A model generated the notes under the pieces. The model was given only the letters and a program-made list of their open reading frames with translations. It searched no databases and was not told the DNA's origin. DNA of 64,000 nt from Bradyrhizobium paxllaeri (GTDB lineage: Bacteria; Pseudomonadota; Alphaproteobacteria; Rhizobiales; Xanthobacteraceae), in NCBI RefSeq assembly GCF_001693515.2, contig NZ_CP042968.1, positions 6,634,001 to 6,698,000 of the forward strand, given 5' to 3'. A program made the position numbers and the translations under genes. Of the stretch, positions 1 to 10,773 are shown piece by piece; the stretch's first letter is position 1; each line of letters begins with the position of its first letter.

Positions 1-1347
1 GTCGAGGATGTTGGTCAGCACATGGGTCTGCCCGACCGGCTGGTACTGCCCGCCCATCACGCCGAACGGCATCACCGCGCGGCCGTTCTTGGTAGCGAGC
101 GAGGGAATGATGGTGTGCAGCGGCCGCTTGCCCGGCGCGATGCAATTGGGGTGGCCGGGCTGAATGCGGAATCCGCCGGCGCGGTTCTGCAAGAGGATGC
201 CGGTCTTGTTGGACACGATCGCCGAGCCGAACGAATGCGCGATCGAGTTGATGAACGAGCAGACGTTGCGGTCCTTGTCGACCACGGTGATGTAGACAGT
301 CGACGGATTCATCGGCGGCGCGACGTTCGGCAGCTCGAGCAGCCGGTCCATCTTGATGTTCTTGATGTGCTCCTCGGCGAACTCCTTGGCGAGGATGCCG
401 GCGACGTCGACGTGAACCTGCTGGGGATCGCCGATATACTGCTCACGCATCATGTAGGCGATGCGCGCGGCTTCCGCCTCCAGATGGAAGCGCTCGATGC
501 TGAGCGGCTTGAACTTGGTCAGGTCGAAGCGCGAGAGGATGTTCAGCATCACCAGCATGGTGATGCCAGGACCGTTCGGCGGGCACTGCCAGACGTCGTG
601 GCCTTTATACATCGTGCCGATCGGCGACGTGGTTTCGGTCGAATGCGCGGCGAAATCTTCCAGCGTATGCAGGCCGCCGATGCCGCGCAGGGTTTCCACC
701 ATGTCGGCGGCGATCTCGCCGCTATAGAACGCGTCGCGGCCGTTCTTGGCGATCGCGCGCAGCGTCTTGCCCAGTTCGGGCTGATGGATCACGTCGCCGG
801 CGACCGCAGGCTTGCCGTGCGGCAGCAGATAGCGTTCGGTGTTGGTGCCGTTCTTCAGCTTCTCGAACTGGTTCTTCCAGTCGAAGGCGATGCGGGGTGC
901 AACGACATAGCCTTCCTCGGCGGCCTTGATGGCGGGCTGCAGCAGGGTGTCGAGCCCCATCTTGCCGTGGTCGCGCAGGATCGTGTCCCAGGCGTCGATC
1001 GCGCCGGGAATGCTGACCGCATGGGCCGAGGTCAGCGGCACCGAATGGATCTTGCGCTCGAGGTACCATTCGGCCGTCGCCGCCATCGGCGCGCGGCCGG
1101 AGCCGTTATAGGCGACGATCTTGCCCTCGCCCCTTGGCTGGATCAGGGCGAAACAATCGCCCCCGATGCCGGTCGATTGCGGTTCGATGACGCCGAGCAG
1201 CGCGCAGGCCGCCACCGCGGCATCCGCAGCCGTGCCGCCGGCGCGCATCACGTCGATGGCGACCAGCGCGGCGTCCGGATGCGACGTCGCCACCATCGCG
1301 TTCTGGGCATGGACCGTCGAGCGGCCGGCGAAATGGAAATTCCTCAT
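1..1347 (-). CDS. ggt: Gamma-glutamyltransferase family protein (3' end outside window)
   Basis: This is an N-terminal nucleophile hydrolase of the gamma-glutamyltransferase family, which cleaves or transfers gamma-glutamyl groups from glutathione-like substrates. Reading from ATG at 1347, the frame is open for 449 codons to the window edge. It opens with MRNFHFAGRS and then shows family blocks: GGTAADAAVA, EPQSTGIGGDCF and, near residue 350, the self-cleavage context PSTVYITVVDKD with the candidate nucleophile Thr350. Family members are about 530 residues, so roughly 80 C-terminal residues lie outside. No signal peptide is visible, which suggests a cytoplasmic, YwrD-like form. The long open frame on the opposite strand over the same bases is an antisense shadow. 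The family call is firm; the substrate is unknown. Confidence 0.9.
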   Translation of the reverse strand, partial: MRNFHFAGRSTVHAQNAMVATSHPDAALVAIDVMRAGGTAADAAVAACALLGVIEPQSTGIGGDCFALIQPRGEGKIVAYNGSGRAPMAATAEWYLERKIHSVPLTSAHAVSIPGAIDAWDTILRDHGKMGLDTLLQPAIKAAEEGYVVAPRIAFDWKNQFEKLKNGTNTERYLLPHGKPAVAGDVIHQPELGKTLRAIAKNGRDAFYSGEIAADMVETLRGIGGLHTLEDFAAHSTETTSPIGTMYKGHDVWQCPPNGPGITMLVMLNILSRFDLTKFKPLSIERFHLEAEAARIAYMMREQYIGDPQQVHVDVAGILAKEFAEEHIKNIKMDRLLELPNVAPPMNPSTVYITVVDKDRNVCSFINSIAHSFGSAIVSNKTGILLQNRAGGFRIQPGHPNCIAPGKRPLHTIIPSLATKNGRAVMPFGVMGGQYQPVGQTHVLTNILD

Positions 1348-1545
1348 CGCGAGTGCTTTCTTTCAGCGTTTCTTGAGCATCCCGCGGGAGCTGTGGGGCG
1401 GGTTTACAGACGGTTCTTTGGCATATTCATCCCCGGCAGGGCAATGGTTGGCATGCCAGAGGAGCCATGCTCTGCATACACCGCGACCTATGGAAGAGGC
1501 AGGGCGGTAGAACCTTCCCACAATCACGACGTCCGGTGGTTATGG

Positions 1546-1565
1546 GTCCCTGCTTTCGCAGGGAC
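1546..1565. repeat. Bradyrhizobium-type palindromic intergenic repeat
   Basis: A perfect hairpin lies in the gap between ggt and trhO. The arms GTCCCTGC (1546-1553) and GCAGGGAC (1558-1565) enclose a TTTC loop, and the hairpin sits in the wider context TATGGGTCCC...GGGACGACAG. This form of dispersed palindrome is, from general knowledge, frequent between genes in Bradyrhizobium and Rhodopseudomonas. There is no T-run, so it is not an obvious terminator. Confidence 0.65.
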
Positions 1566-1610
1566 GACAGCGGGGTTCCCCCTGCCCGGCCTGCCTGATA
1601 AATGGTCGCC

Positions 1611-2357
1611 ATGCCGCTCACGGTCGCCGCCTTCTATCAATTCGCCGCGCTGCCGGACTTCCGGGAGTTGCGCGAGCCGCTGCGCGCTATAGCCGCAAGC
1701 CTCGGGATCAAGGGCAGCGTGCTGCTCGCCAATGAGGGCATCAACGGCACGGTTGCGGGCAGCGACGAGGGCATCGACGCGCTCGTCCAGGAGTTGCAGC
1801 ACGGCGCCCTGTTCGGCGGCCGGCTCGGCAATCTCGAACTCAAGTTTTCGGGCGCTTCCGAGATGCCGTTCCAGCGGCTGAAGATCCGGCTGAAGAAGGA
1901 AATCGTTACGCTGGGAGACACGACGATCGACCCGACACGGCAGGTCGGCACCTATGTCGAACCGTCGGAGTGGAACGAACTGATCACAGCCCCCGACACA
2001 CTGGTGATCGATACCCGCAACGCCTTCGAGGTGGCGATGGGCACGTTCGAGGGCGCCGTCGATCCCGGCATCAAGAGCTTTGGGCAGTTCAAGGCGTTCG
2101 CCGCGGAGAAACTCGATCCGGCGAAGCACAAGAAGATCGCGATGTTCTGCACCGGGGGCATCCGTTGCGAAAAGGCCAGCGCCTATCTCCTGGCGCGCGG
2201 GTTTTCCGAGGTCTATCACCTCAAGGGCGGCATTCTCCGCTACCTCGAAGGGGTGCCGGAACAAGAGAGCCGCTGGCGCGGTGAATGTTTCGTGTTCGAC
2301 GAACGCGTGGCGCTGGGCCACGGCCTGCGGGAGCGCGGCGATGGCTCGCATGAGTGA
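1611..2357 (+). CDS. trhO: Oxygen-dependent tRNA uridine(34) hydroxylase, rhodanese domain (TrhO/YceA)
   Basis: TrhO forms 5-hydroxyuridine at the wobble position of tRNA. The protein has an N-terminal acylphosphatase-like region ([11 protein letters not shown] near residues 38-48) and a C-terminal rhodanese domain. The active-site loop [15 protein letters not shown] places the catalytic cysteine at about residue 180. The start at 1611 ([10 protein letters not shown]) is preferred; an in-frame ATG at 1602 would add three residues. Its length of 248 residues is normal for the short alphaproteobacterial form. The 3' end overlaps slyX by a few bases, so the two are probably translationally coupled. 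Confidence 0.93.
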   Translation: MPLTVAAFYQFAALPDFRELREPLRAIAASLGIKGSVLLANEGINGTVAGSDEGIDALVQELQHGALFGGRLGNLELKFSGASEMPFQRLKIRLKKEIVTLGDTTIDPTRQVGTYVEPSEWNELITAPDTLVIDTRNAFEVAMGTFEGAVDPGIKSFGQFKAFAAEKLDPAKHKKIAMFCTGGIRCEKASAYLLARGFSEVYHLKGGILRYLEGVPEQESRWRGECFVFDERVALGHGLRERGDGSHE

Positions 2358-2586
2358 AGTCGATAGATTGAGCGATCGCATCGACAGCTTGAACGATCGC
2401 ATCGATTCGCTGGAGATGCGGCTGACCTATCAAGACGTGACCATCGAAACATTGAACCAAACGGTCACGACGCAGTGGACCGAGATCGACAGGCTGACGC
2501 GGAAGGTCGCAGAACTGAAAGAGCGCCTGCAAGAAGCCGAGAACAACTTGCCAGGCCCAACAAACGAACGGCCGCCGCATTACTAA
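2350..2586 (+). CDS. slyX: SlyX family protein
   Basis: A 78-residue coiled-coil protein ([28 protein letters not shown] is the heptad-rich start, followed by polar helices and a short Pro-rich tail ending PPHY). The length, heptad pattern and aromatic C-terminus match SlyX, whose biochemical role is not established. The ATG at 2350 overlaps the trhO stop by eight bases; an upstream in-frame ATG at 2341 is possible. Only its pairing with trhO suggests an operon. Confidence 0.85.
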   Translation: MSEVDRLSDRIDSLNDRIDSLEMRLTYQDVTIETLNQTVTTQWTEIDRLTRKVAELKERLQEAENNLPGPTNERPPHY

Positions 2587-2607
2587 GGCTCGCTCGGCCA
2601 AACAAAA

Positions 2608-2631
2608 GCGGCCCCTTAGGGAAGGAGCCGC
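2608..2631 (-). terminator. Intrinsic terminator of the small minus-strand gene
   Basis: The arms GCGGC (2608-2612) and GCCGC (2627-2631) form an extended hairpin through the inner CCTT/AAGG pair. On the minus strand the hairpin is followed directly by TTTTGTTTGG, an intrinsic-terminator U-tract for the gene at 2672-2893. On the plus strand (slyX side) there is no T-run. Confidence 0.65.
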
Positions 2632-2671
2632 TCCTGCCGCGCGACCATGCGCGGGTGAAATGTGGGCCGCA

Positions 2672-4075
<1,404 letters not shown>

Positions 4076-4079
4076 AGCA

Positions 4080-4233
4080 GCTCCCTCGCCCCGCTCTTGC
4101 GGGGTCGAGACGAGCGAAGCTCGCTCTTAGAGGGTTGGGGTGAGGGGCTCTCTCCACGAGGTGGTGCGAGTTGATAGTCCGGTACCCCTCACCCGGCGCT
4201 TCGCGCCGACCTCTCCCCGCAAGCGGGACGAGG
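4080..4233. repeat. Long imperfect inverted repeat between convergent genes
   Basis: Two GC-rich halves face each other. The left half contains GGGGTGAGGGG and the right half CCCCTCACCC, and both have small internal hairpins such as CGGCGCTTCGCGCCG and CCCCGCAAGCGGG. This is the layout of a dispersed Bradyrhizobium-type palindromic element. It lies between the ends of hemE and the GMC gene and could help end both transcripts. Confidence 0.6.
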
Positions 4234-4241
4234 TTTAGAGC

Positions 4242-5855
4242 CTACCGCGCATCCTCCAAAATCATGTCGGACGCCTTCTCGGCGATCATGATGGCCGGTG
4301 CGTTGGTATTGCCCGACATCAAATCCGGCATGATCGACGCATCGACCACGCGCAACCCTTCGATGCCGCGCACGCGCAGCCGCTGGTCGACGACCGCGAG
4401 CGCATCGCTGCCCATGCGGCAGGTCGAGGTCGGATGATAGACCGTGCTGCCGGTGCGGCGGCAGAAATCGAGCAACTCGTCATCGCTCTGCACCTTCGGG
4501 CCGGGATCGACTTCGCCAACCGCATAAGGCTTCAGTGCGGGGGCCGCGAGGATCTTGCGCAGAATGCGGATGCCGTCGATGAAGGCGCGGCGGTCGGTTT
4601 CGGTCGCGAGATAATTGATGCGGATTTCCGGCGGCACGGCGGGATCGGCACTTTTGATGCGGAGCGACCCGCGGCTCTCGGGACGCAACTGGCAGACCGA
4701 CGCAGTGAAGCCGGAAAGCGCGTGCAGCTTCTCGCCCATCTTGTCGGTCGAGAATGGCAGGAAGTGGATCTGGATATCGGGCGAAGCCAGCCGCGGACTG
4801 GTCTTGAAGAACGCCCCTGACGTACCGGCCGCAATCGTCAGCGGCCCCTTGCGCAAGGCTGCATACTGAAGGCCCGCCATCATCTTGCGGATCGGATGAT
4901 TGACGACATCGTTCAGCGTCACTTTTTGCGCACAGCGCGTGATCAGGCGCACCTGCATGTGGTCCTGCAGATCATTGCCGACGCCGGGTGCATCAAGCAC
5001 GATCTCGATGCCGTGCTGCTTCAACAGATCCGCCGGTCCGACGCCGGAGAGCTGCAGCAGTTGCGGCGAATTATAGGCGCCGCTGGAAACAAGAATCTCC
5101 TTGCGCGCCCGCGCCGTGCGGACGCGGCCATCCTGCTTGTACTCGATCGCCTTCGCGCGCCGTCCTTCGAACAGGATTCGCTGCGCCAGTGCTGACGTTT
5201 CGACGTGGAGGTTGGGCCGCGTCCTGGCAGGACGGAGATAGGAGAATGCGGAACTGGCGCGTCGCCCGCGCCGGGTCGTGGTCTGAAAAAATCCCGCGCC
5301 CTCCTGCGTGGCGCCGTTGAAATCGGGATTGGTCGGAATGCCGGTCTCCGCGGCGGCAACGACAAACGCTTCCGACAACGGATCATGATGGCGCCAGTCG
5401 GACACGGGCAGCGGACCATCGGTGCCGTGATATTTGTCCGCGCCGCGCTGCTGGTTCTCGGCTTTCTTGAAATAGGGCAGCACGTCGTCATAGCCCCAGC
5501 CGGCATTGCCGCGCTGGCGCCAGCGATCATAATCCTCGTGCTGGCCGCGCACATAGAGCAGGCCGTTGATCGAACTGGAGCCGCCAAGCACTTTTCCGCG
5601 CGGCTGGAACACCTGACGGCCGTTCAAGCCCGGTTCCGGCTCGGTCTGGTACATCCAGTTGACGGATTTTTCCTTGAACAGCTTGCCGTAGCCGAGCGGG
5701 ACGTGGATCCAGAGATTGGTATCCTTCGGTCCAGCCTCGAGCAGCAAAACGGAATATTTGCCGTCGGCGCTCAGGCGATTGGCAAGCACGCATCCGGCCG
5801 AGCCGGCGCCGACGATGACGTAATCGAATTCGGAAGCTTCATTGTTCTTGTTCAT
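4242..5855 (-). CDS. GMC family FAD-dependent oxidoreductase (choline dehydrogenase-like)
   Basis: A glucose-methanol-choline family flavoenzyme that oxidises an alcohol. FAD binding is shown by DYVIVGAGSAGCVLANRLS (residues about 10-28) and by the GMC signature GKVLGGSSSINGLLYVRGQ. The catalytic His is predicted at about residue 474 in YHPTSTCRMG, with the partner Asn in SGNTNAPAIMIAEK near the C-terminus. From ATG 5855, which follows a GGGGGAA ribosome site, it has 537 residues, normal for the family. The substrate is not known; neighbours do not include betaine genes, so choline is not assumed. Confidence 0.9.
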   Translation of the reverse strand: MNKNNEASEFDYVIVGAGSAGCVLANRLSADGKYSVLLLEAGPKDTNLWIHVPLGYGKLFKEKSVNWMYQTEPEPGLNGRQVFQPRGKVLGGSSSINGLLYVRGQHEDYDRWRQRGNAGWGYDDVLPYFKKAENQQRGADKYHGTDGPLPVSDWRHHDPLSEAFVVAAAETGIPTNPDFNGATQEGAGFFQTTTRRGRRASSAFSYLRPARTRPNLHVETSALAQRILFEGRRAKAIEYKQDGRVRTARARKEILVSSGAYNSPQLLQLSGVGPADLLKQHGIEIVLDAPGVGNDLQDHMQVRLITRCAQKVTLNDVVNHPIRKMMAGLQYAALRKGPLTIAAGTSGAFFKTSPRLASPDIQIHFLPFSTDKMGEKLHALSGFTASVCQLRPESRGSLRIKSADPAVPPEIRINYLATETDRRAFIDGIRILRKILAAPALKPYAVGEVDPGPKVQSDDELLDFCRRTGSTVYHPTSTCRMGSDALAVVDQRLRVRGIEGLRVVDASIMPDLMSGNTNAPAIMIAEKASDMILEDAR

Positions 5856-6066
5856 TTTGTTTCCCCCGCAGGCGGACAGAAGAGGTAGCGGGGCTGCCAC
5901 AGCGGGTCAATTCCCTCCCGGTCGCAGGCGTGGAAATAGACGACTTCCGATCGTCGTGGCGGCTCCTTCATCGGACAATCTGCCGCATCCCGGAATGACG
6001 ACGCGCTCACTTCGTCATCCCGGAACGCATTTTCGAACTGCGGAGGATTGCTCGAACTTGCTCCAA

Positions 6067-6843
6067 CTAGCTGGCGGCGAGCTTCAGAAAGTCCGGCGGC
6101 CGGCGCTCGGCGAATGCCATAAAGGCCTCTCGCGCTTCGGCGGTCTTCAGGCGAGCCGCGAACTGCTCGCTCTCCACCTTGATCTGCGCCATCAGAACTT
6201 CCGGATTGCGCATCAGCCGCTTGGTGGTGCTGACGGCGCCGGCCGGCTGTTTCGCCAGCCGCGATGCGAACGCCTTCGCCTCTGCGTCGAGCTTGTCGAG
6301 CGGCACCACGCGGTTGGCGAGGCCCCAGGCGAAGGCGGATTTGGCGTCGACGGGTTCGCCGAGCGCGAACATCTCGAATGCACGGGCATAACCGATGCGA
6401 AGCGGCATCAAGATGCTGGAAGAGGCTTCCGGCACCAACGCCAGATTGACGAACGGCGTCGACAGCAACGCATTCTCGGCCAGCACGACCAGATCGCAAT
6501 GCAGCAGCATGGTGGTGCCGATACCAACGGCGCGGCCCTGAACGGCCGCGACCAGCGGTCGGCTCGAATGGGCGAGCGACTGCAGGAAACGGCCAACATG
6601 CCGCTCGCCCTGGACGGCGCCGGTCGCAATCGCAGCGAACTCGCCGACATCGTTGCCGGCGGTGAACATGTCGCCCTCGCCGCGGATCAGCAGCACGCGA
6701 ACAGACGAATCCGTCTCGGCGGCCTGGATCGCATCGGCCAGCGCGCCATACATCGCATTGGTCAGCGCGTTCTTTTTGTCGGGACGGGCCATCGTCAGCG
6801 TCAGGACCCCGTCGCTGTTCTCGATCTTGATATGCTCGGTCAT
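6067..6843 (-). CDS. Enoyl-CoA hydratase/isomerase family protein
   Basis: A crotonase-fold protein of 258 residues acting on acyl-CoA thioesters. The oxyanion-hole segments are visible at MFTAGNDVGEF (about residues 59-69) and VQGRAVGIGTTMLL (about 102-115). The second glutamate of classical hydratases is not obvious: the relevant loop reads LALVPEASSS, so an isomerase or atypical hydratase is possible. It overlaps the upstream MarR regulator by four bases (ATGA), indicating one transcript and probable control by that regulator. Confidence 0.85.
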   Translation of the reverse strand: MTEHIKIENSDGVLTLTMARPDKKNALTNAMYGALADAIQAAETDSSVRVLLIRGEGDMFTAGNDVGEFAAIATGAVQGERHVGRFLQSLAHSSRPLVAAVQGRAVGIGTTMLLHCDLVVLAENALLSTPFVNLALVPEASSSILMPLRIGYARAFEMFALGEPVDAKSAFAWGLANRVVPLDKLDAEAKAFASRLAKQPAGAVSTTKRLMRNPEVLMAQIKVESEQFAARLKTAEAREAFMAFAERRPPDFLKLAAS

Positions 6844-7280
6844 TCGTCTTCTCCTCTGGGAAATCTGGTTTGCATCGTGGTCAGCCAGCGCGCGACGACG
6901 TCGATCTCAGCGTCGGTAAATCCATCCGTGAGGCGCGCATTGACCTCCACAAGTCCGGCTTTCGACTGCGCCATCGCCGCGCGGCCGGCCGGTGTCAGCC
7001 ACAGACGCCACGCGCGCCCGTCATCCGGATCGGCGCGCCGCTTGATCAGGTTTGCCGCCGTCATCCGGTCCACCAGGCCGCTGATGCCGGGCGGTCCGAG
7101 ATCGAGCGCCGCGCCGGCCTCGCCCATCAGCACGCCGTCGCGCTGGCCCAGAATGAACAGCAGACCGGCCTGCGTGGCGGTCACGGCGCTGTTCTGCCGC
7201 TGCGCCGCCATCCAGCGCTGCAGGCGGCGCTGCGCGACGGTGAGCAGGAACACCAGCCGATGCTCGCGACGGGGGCTCAT
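6840..7280 (-). CDS. MarR family transcriptional regulator
   Basis: A 146-residue winged-helix protein. The HTH region spans about residues 40-95 (LFILGQRDGVLMGEAGAALDL, then GISGLVDRMTAANLIKRR with the wing DPDDGRAWRLWLT). It is the first gene of a two-gene unit with the enoyl-CoA hydratase, suggesting a ligand-responsive repressor of acyl-CoA or aromatic-acid use. The ligand is not deducible. The gene is divergent from a GntR regulator, with about 200 bp between them. Confidence 0.88.
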   Translation of the reverse strand: MSPRREHRLVFLLTVAQRRLQRWMAAQRQNSAVTATQAGLLFILGQRDGVLMGEAGAALDLGPPGISGLVDRMTAANLIKRRADPDDGRAWRLWLTPAGRAAMAQSKAGLVEVNARLTDGFTDAEIDVVARWLTTMQTRFPRGEDE

Positions 7281-7420
7281 GTCGATGATATCGATTTATT
7301 TCGCACGCGAACTATCTAGGTAAATGTTCGAAAGTTGTCACGATGATTTTGAGCGGCGCCGTGAGATTTCGGAGCTGAAGCGGGCTAGCTGGGAAGAAAA
7401 TACAGATCAAACAGCACTTT

Positions 7421-7442
7421 ATCGAAAAAATCGATTTTCGAT
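7421..7442. promoter_or_regulatory. Inverted repeat, candidate GntR operator
   Basis: Eight-base arms ATCGAAAA (7421-7428) and TTTTCGAT (7435-7442) lie six bases apart and 37 bp before the GntR start. The position and dyad form suit an autoregulatory operator. This is inference from symmetry only. Confidence 0.45.
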
Positions 7443-7478
7443 TGACGATCTCACCGCTCCTCGCCAATCTGCGCCGCC

Positions 7479-8207
7479 ATGAGCAGTATCGGGTTGAGTT
7501 TTGGCGAGCGCCTTGCCGACGAACGGCCGCGAAGCCTGACGTCTGCCGTTCAGGAGCGGCTGCGCGCGGACATTCTCTCGACCCGGCTCTTGCCTGGCCA
7601 GAAGCTGCATATCGCCGGTCTCGCCAAGCAGTTTTCGGTCAGCCTCGCCGCGGTGCGCGAAGCGCTGTCGCGGCTGGTCGCGGACGGGCTGGTGCAGGCG
7701 TCCGACCAGCGCGGCTTTCGCGTCAGCCCGGTATCGCCGGCGGATCTGCGCGACGTGACGCAAACCCGTGTCGACATCGAGGGACTGGCGTTGCGCCGCT
7801 CGATCGAGCGCGGCGACGCGGCCTGGCTGGCATCAGTGGAGAAATCGTTCGCGGCGCTCTGCGTCGTTCCCCACACCTATCCCGATGATCCGACGCATCA
7901 CTATGAGGAATGGGTGGTGCGGCACCGTATCTTCCACCGTACGCTGGTGAATGCCTGCGGCTCGCAATGGCTGCTGGGCTTTCGTGATGTGCTGCACGAG
8001 CAGAGCGAGCGCTATCGACGGCTCGCGATCCGGCGCAACAGCGAGAAAACCCGCGACGTCGAGGCCGAACACGCCGCCATCGTGCGGGCCACCCTCACGC
8101 GCGATGCCGATGCCGCCGTTGCGGCGCTCTCGAAGCATTTCATGACAACCATGCATCTCGTCGAGCTCGCAGCCCCGAAAATTTCAGGAGGTGGCGACAC
8201 CACCTGA
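7479..8207 (+). CDS. GntR family regulator, FCD domain (FadR-like)
   Basis: A 242-residue regulator. The winged helix spans about residues 22-85 (LTSAVQERLRADILSTRLLPG...SLAAVREALSRLVADGLV). The all-helical FCD effector domain spans about 95-225 and contains the metal-type His residues in HYEEWVVRHRIFHRTLVNAC. It stands directly upstream of, and in line with, the ABC transporter operon, so it probably controls that operon in response to the transported compound or a breakdown product. Confidence 0.9.
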   Translation: MSSIGLSFGERLADERPRSLTSAVQERLRADILSTRLLPGQKLHIAGLAKQFSVSLAAVREALSRLVADGLVQASDQRGFRVSPVSPADLRDVTQTRVDIEGLALRRSIERGDAAWLASVEKSFAALCVVPHTYPDDPTHHYEEWVVRHRIFHRTLVNACGSQWLLGFRDVLHEQSERYRRLAIRRNSEKTRDVEAEHAAIVRATLTRDADAAVAALSKHFMTTMHLVELAAPKISGGGDTT

Positions 8208-8252
8208 CTCGCTCGAAGACCAAATCAAGAAAAGCAAAAGGGAAACGTCACA

Positions 8253-9224
8253 ATGAAGATCACACGACGCCACATACTGGCAACGATATCAGCCGCCACC
8301 GTGCTTGTTACATCAGCGATGGCGCAGGCCGCCGATGCCGTTCGCATCGGGCTTCCGACAAAAACCTACTGGCCGACCACGATCGCGGAAACCGCGGTGC
8401 GCCAGAAGCTGTTCGAGAAGGAAGGCATCAAGGCAGAGCTGACGATCTATCGCGGCGGCGCCGAGACGTTCGAGGCGATGGCGGCGGGCGCCGCCGACGT
8501 CATTCTCGACGCCACCTCGCTGGTCTCGGCCGGGCGCAAGAAGGGCGTGAACTCCAAGGTGCTCGCGAATGCCGCCATGGGCTATTACGGCTGGCAGTTG
8601 ATGACGCTTTCGAAATCGACGCTTGCCGTCAACGATCTGAAAGGCAAGAAGGTCGCAATAACCTCCGCGGGCTCCGGCTCCGACCTGCTGGCGCTGTGGA
8701 CCCAGCAGGACAAGAAGATCGAATTCACCCGCGTTCCCGTCGGCGGCGGTGGCCTGGTGCCGAACCTGCTTGCCGGCAATGTCGACGCAGCCGTGGTTTA
8801 TTCGCCGCTGAGCTTCCAGATCTCCAAATCGGGCGAAGCACGCACCATCCTCGACTTCTCCAAGGAGGTGCCGCCGAACCTCGCCGCGGGCTGGATCGCG
8901 CTCGACAAATATGTGCAGGACAAGCCGCAGCTGGTGCAGAAGACGCTGAACGCGCTCTATGGCGCGCTGATGTTCATGCGAGCCAACAAGGACGCCTCCG
9001 TCAAGCTGATCACCGAGCTCTATGAAATCCCCGCCGAGATCGCGGCGCTGGAATATGAAAACACGATTCTGAAGCTTGAAACCGACGGCAGCATGGATGG
9101 GCCGAAGATCACGGAGCAGCTTCAGCTCGCGCTCGACATGGCCAAGGCCGGCGGCATGAAGGATCTCGGGCCAGCGGCAGAGATCATCTCGACGCAGTTC
9201 AAGCCGGTTCCGACCAAATTCTGA
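8253..9224 (+). CDS. ABC transporter substrate-binding protein (NMT1/SsuA-like)
   Basis: A periplasmic solute receptor of 323 residues. A signal peptide with an RR pair (MKITRRHILATISAATVLV...AQA) covers about residues 1-26. The mature part has the NMT1/THI5/SsuA-type start DAVRIGLPTKTYWPTTIAETAV. AAGGGAA precedes the ATG. Relatives bind sulfonates, taurine, nitrate, pyrimidines or aromatic acids. The linked genes (FAH-fold hydrolase, MetE-like methyltransferase) point to catabolism rather than vitamin uptake. The ligand is unknown. Confidence 0.88.
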   Translation: MKITRRHILATISAATVLVTSAMAQAADAVRIGLPTKTYWPTTIAETAVRQKLFEKEGIKAELTIYRGGAETFEAMAAGAADVILDATSLVSAGRKKGVNSKVLANAAMGYYGWQLMTLSKSTLAVNDLKGKKVAITSAGSGSDLLALWTQQDKKIEFTRVPVGGGGLVPNLLAGNVDAAVVYSPLSFQISKSGEARTILDFSKEVPPNLAAGWIALDKYVQDKPQLVQKTLNALYGALMFMRANKDASVKLITELYEIPAEIAALEYENTILKLETDGSMDGPKITEQLQLALDMAKAGGMKDLGPAAEIISTQFKPVPTKF

Positions 9225-9234
9225 GGCAACCGCG

Positions 9235-9990
9235 ATGCAAAGCGGGCTAGGCGTAAAGGCGGCGCGGGTCGCCATTGTGGTGGCGCTGTTTGCGATATGG
9301 GAGATCCTGTCGCGCACCGGCATCGTCAACCCGCGCCTGCTCCCCTCCGCCTCCGACACGCTCGCAACGCTGGGCGACCTGCTGCAGCGGGCGAGTGTGC
9401 GGAAGGATCTCGTGGTCACCGCCAGCGAGGTGGCGACCGCCTTCGCGCTCGCCGTTCCCGTCGGCGCGCTGATCGGCTTCCTGATCGCGGAGAACCGCTA
9501 TTTTGCCGAGGTGGCAAAACCGCTGCTGTTCTTCGCCTTCAGCATCCCGAAATCGATCTTCCTGCCGATGTTCATCCTGGTGTTCGGCGTCGGCTTTTCA
9601 CAGAAGGTCGGGTTCGGTTTTTTCTCGACCATCTTCATTGTGATCATGTCGACCACGACGGCGGTGGAGTCGGTCAAGGTCGAGCATCTGACCGTCGCAC
9701 GCTCCTATGGCGCCACGCCTGTTCAGACCGCATTTCGCGTCTACCTGCCGAGCATGCTCCCGGTTTTGCTCGAAGCGCTGCGGATTTCGATGATCTTCAA
9801 TCTCACCGGCGTCATTCTCGCCGAAATGTACGCCTCGCGCGACGGCATCGGCCATCAGATCGCGACCTGGGGCGAAAACTTCCAGATGAAGCAATTGCTG
9901 GCCGGCGTGGTGATGATTGCGACCATCGCAATTGCCTTCAACGAACTGGTCAGATGGGTGGAAACACGATGCAGCCATTGGCGAACATAA
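9235..9990 (+). CDS. ABC transporter permease (SsuC/TauC-like)
   Basis: A 251-residue inner-membrane permease of the BPD transport family with about six hydrophobic segments. The EAA-type loop contacting the ATPase lies near residues 150-170 (ARSYGATPVQTAFRVYLPSML). It begins 10 bp after the binding-protein gene, and its last 22 bases overlap the ATPase start. A second permease follows the ATPase, so the transporter is probably a heterodimer in the membrane. Confidence 0.88.
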   Translation: MQSGLGVKAARVAIVVALFAIWEILSRTGIVNPRLLPSASDTLATLGDLLQRASVRKDLVVTASEVATAFALAVPVGALIGFLIAENRYFAEVAKPLLFFAFSIPKSIFLPMFILVFGVGFSQKVGFGFFSTIFIVIMSTTTAVESVKVEHLTVARSYGATPVQTAFRVYLPSMLPVLLEALRISMIFNLTGVILAEMYASRDGIGHQIATWGENFQMKQLLAGVVMIATIAIAFNELVRWVETRCSHWRT

Positions 9991-10766
9991 CTCCGCTGAA
10001 GCCGGCCGGCGCGATCGAGGTCCGCAATGTCGGGCAGATCTTCAAGACCACGACGCAGGATGTTGTCGCGCTGGAGGATGTTTCGCTGGACGTCAAACCC
10101 GGCCGCTTCGTCGTGCTGGTCGGCCCGAGCGGCTGCGGCAAGTCCACGCTCCTGATGATGATGGCCGGCCTGCGCCAGCAGACCTCGGGCACCATCACCA
10201 TCTCAGGCGCGCCGATCCCCGAGCCCGATCCTAACCGGGTCGGCGTGGTGTTTCAGGAAGCCAGCCTGTTTCCCTCGCTGACAGCGGAAGAGAACGTCGA
10301 ATTTCCGCTGGCGCTGCGCCGCGTCAAAAAAGACGAACGCCGCGCCAAGGCGCAAGATGCCCTCAAACTCGTGGGCCTCGACGGCTTCGGCAAGCGCCAT
10401 CCGCACGAACTGTCCGGCGGTATGAAGCAGCGTGTCTCGATCGCGCGCGGCCTGGTGCAGGACCCGCCGGTGCTGCTGATGGATGAACCGTTCGCGGCGC
10501 TCGACGAGCAGACCCGCATGACCATGGGCGACGAGTTGCTACGCATTTGGGCCGCGACCGGCAAGACGGTGGTGTTCGTCACCCACAGCCTGACGGAAGC
10601 GGTCTATCTCGCCGACGAGGTGATCGTAATGTCGCCGCGGCCCGGCCGGATCGTCGATCATCTGCAGGTCTCCCTGCCCCGCCCGCGCACCTATGAGATG
10701 CTGAGCGGCGACGCCTTCGGTAGCCTGCGCGACCGCATCTGGCGTCATATCCGCAAATCGGCATGA
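9969..10766 (+). CDS. ABC transporter ATP-binding protein (SsuB/TauB-like)
   Basis: A 265-residue ATPase. Walker A is GPSGCGKST (about residues 52-60), the Q-loop is in VVFQEASLFPSL, the signature is LSGGMKQRVSIARGL, Walker B is PVLLMDEPFAALDE, and the H-loop is FVTHSLTEAVYL. The start at 9969 (MQPLANITPL) lies within the end of the upstream permease gene, so translation is coupled. The frame is open far upstream of this ATG, but that part has no ABC homology. Confidence 0.92.
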   Translation: MQPLANITPLKPAGAIEVRNVGQIFKTTTQDVVALEDVSLDVKPGRFVVLVGPSGCGKSTLLMMMAGLRQQTSGTITISGAPIPEPDPNRVGVVFQEASLFPSLTAEENVEFPLALRRVKKDERRAKAQDALKLVGLDGFGKRHPHELSGGMKQRVSIARGLVQDPPVLLMDEPFAALDEQTRMTMGDELLRIWAATGKTVVFVTHSLTEAVYLADEVIVMSPRPGRIVDHLQVSLPRPRTYEMLSGDAFGSLRDRIWRHIRKSA

Positions 10767-10773
10767 GGCGAGC

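Noticed and set aside
22..1692. Open frame of 556 codons on the plus strand over the gamma-glutamyltransferase gene
   Set aside because: The opposite strand encodes a clear family protein over these bases. The plus-strand translation is His/Arg/Asp-rich without domains, typical of antisense reading in high-GC DNA.
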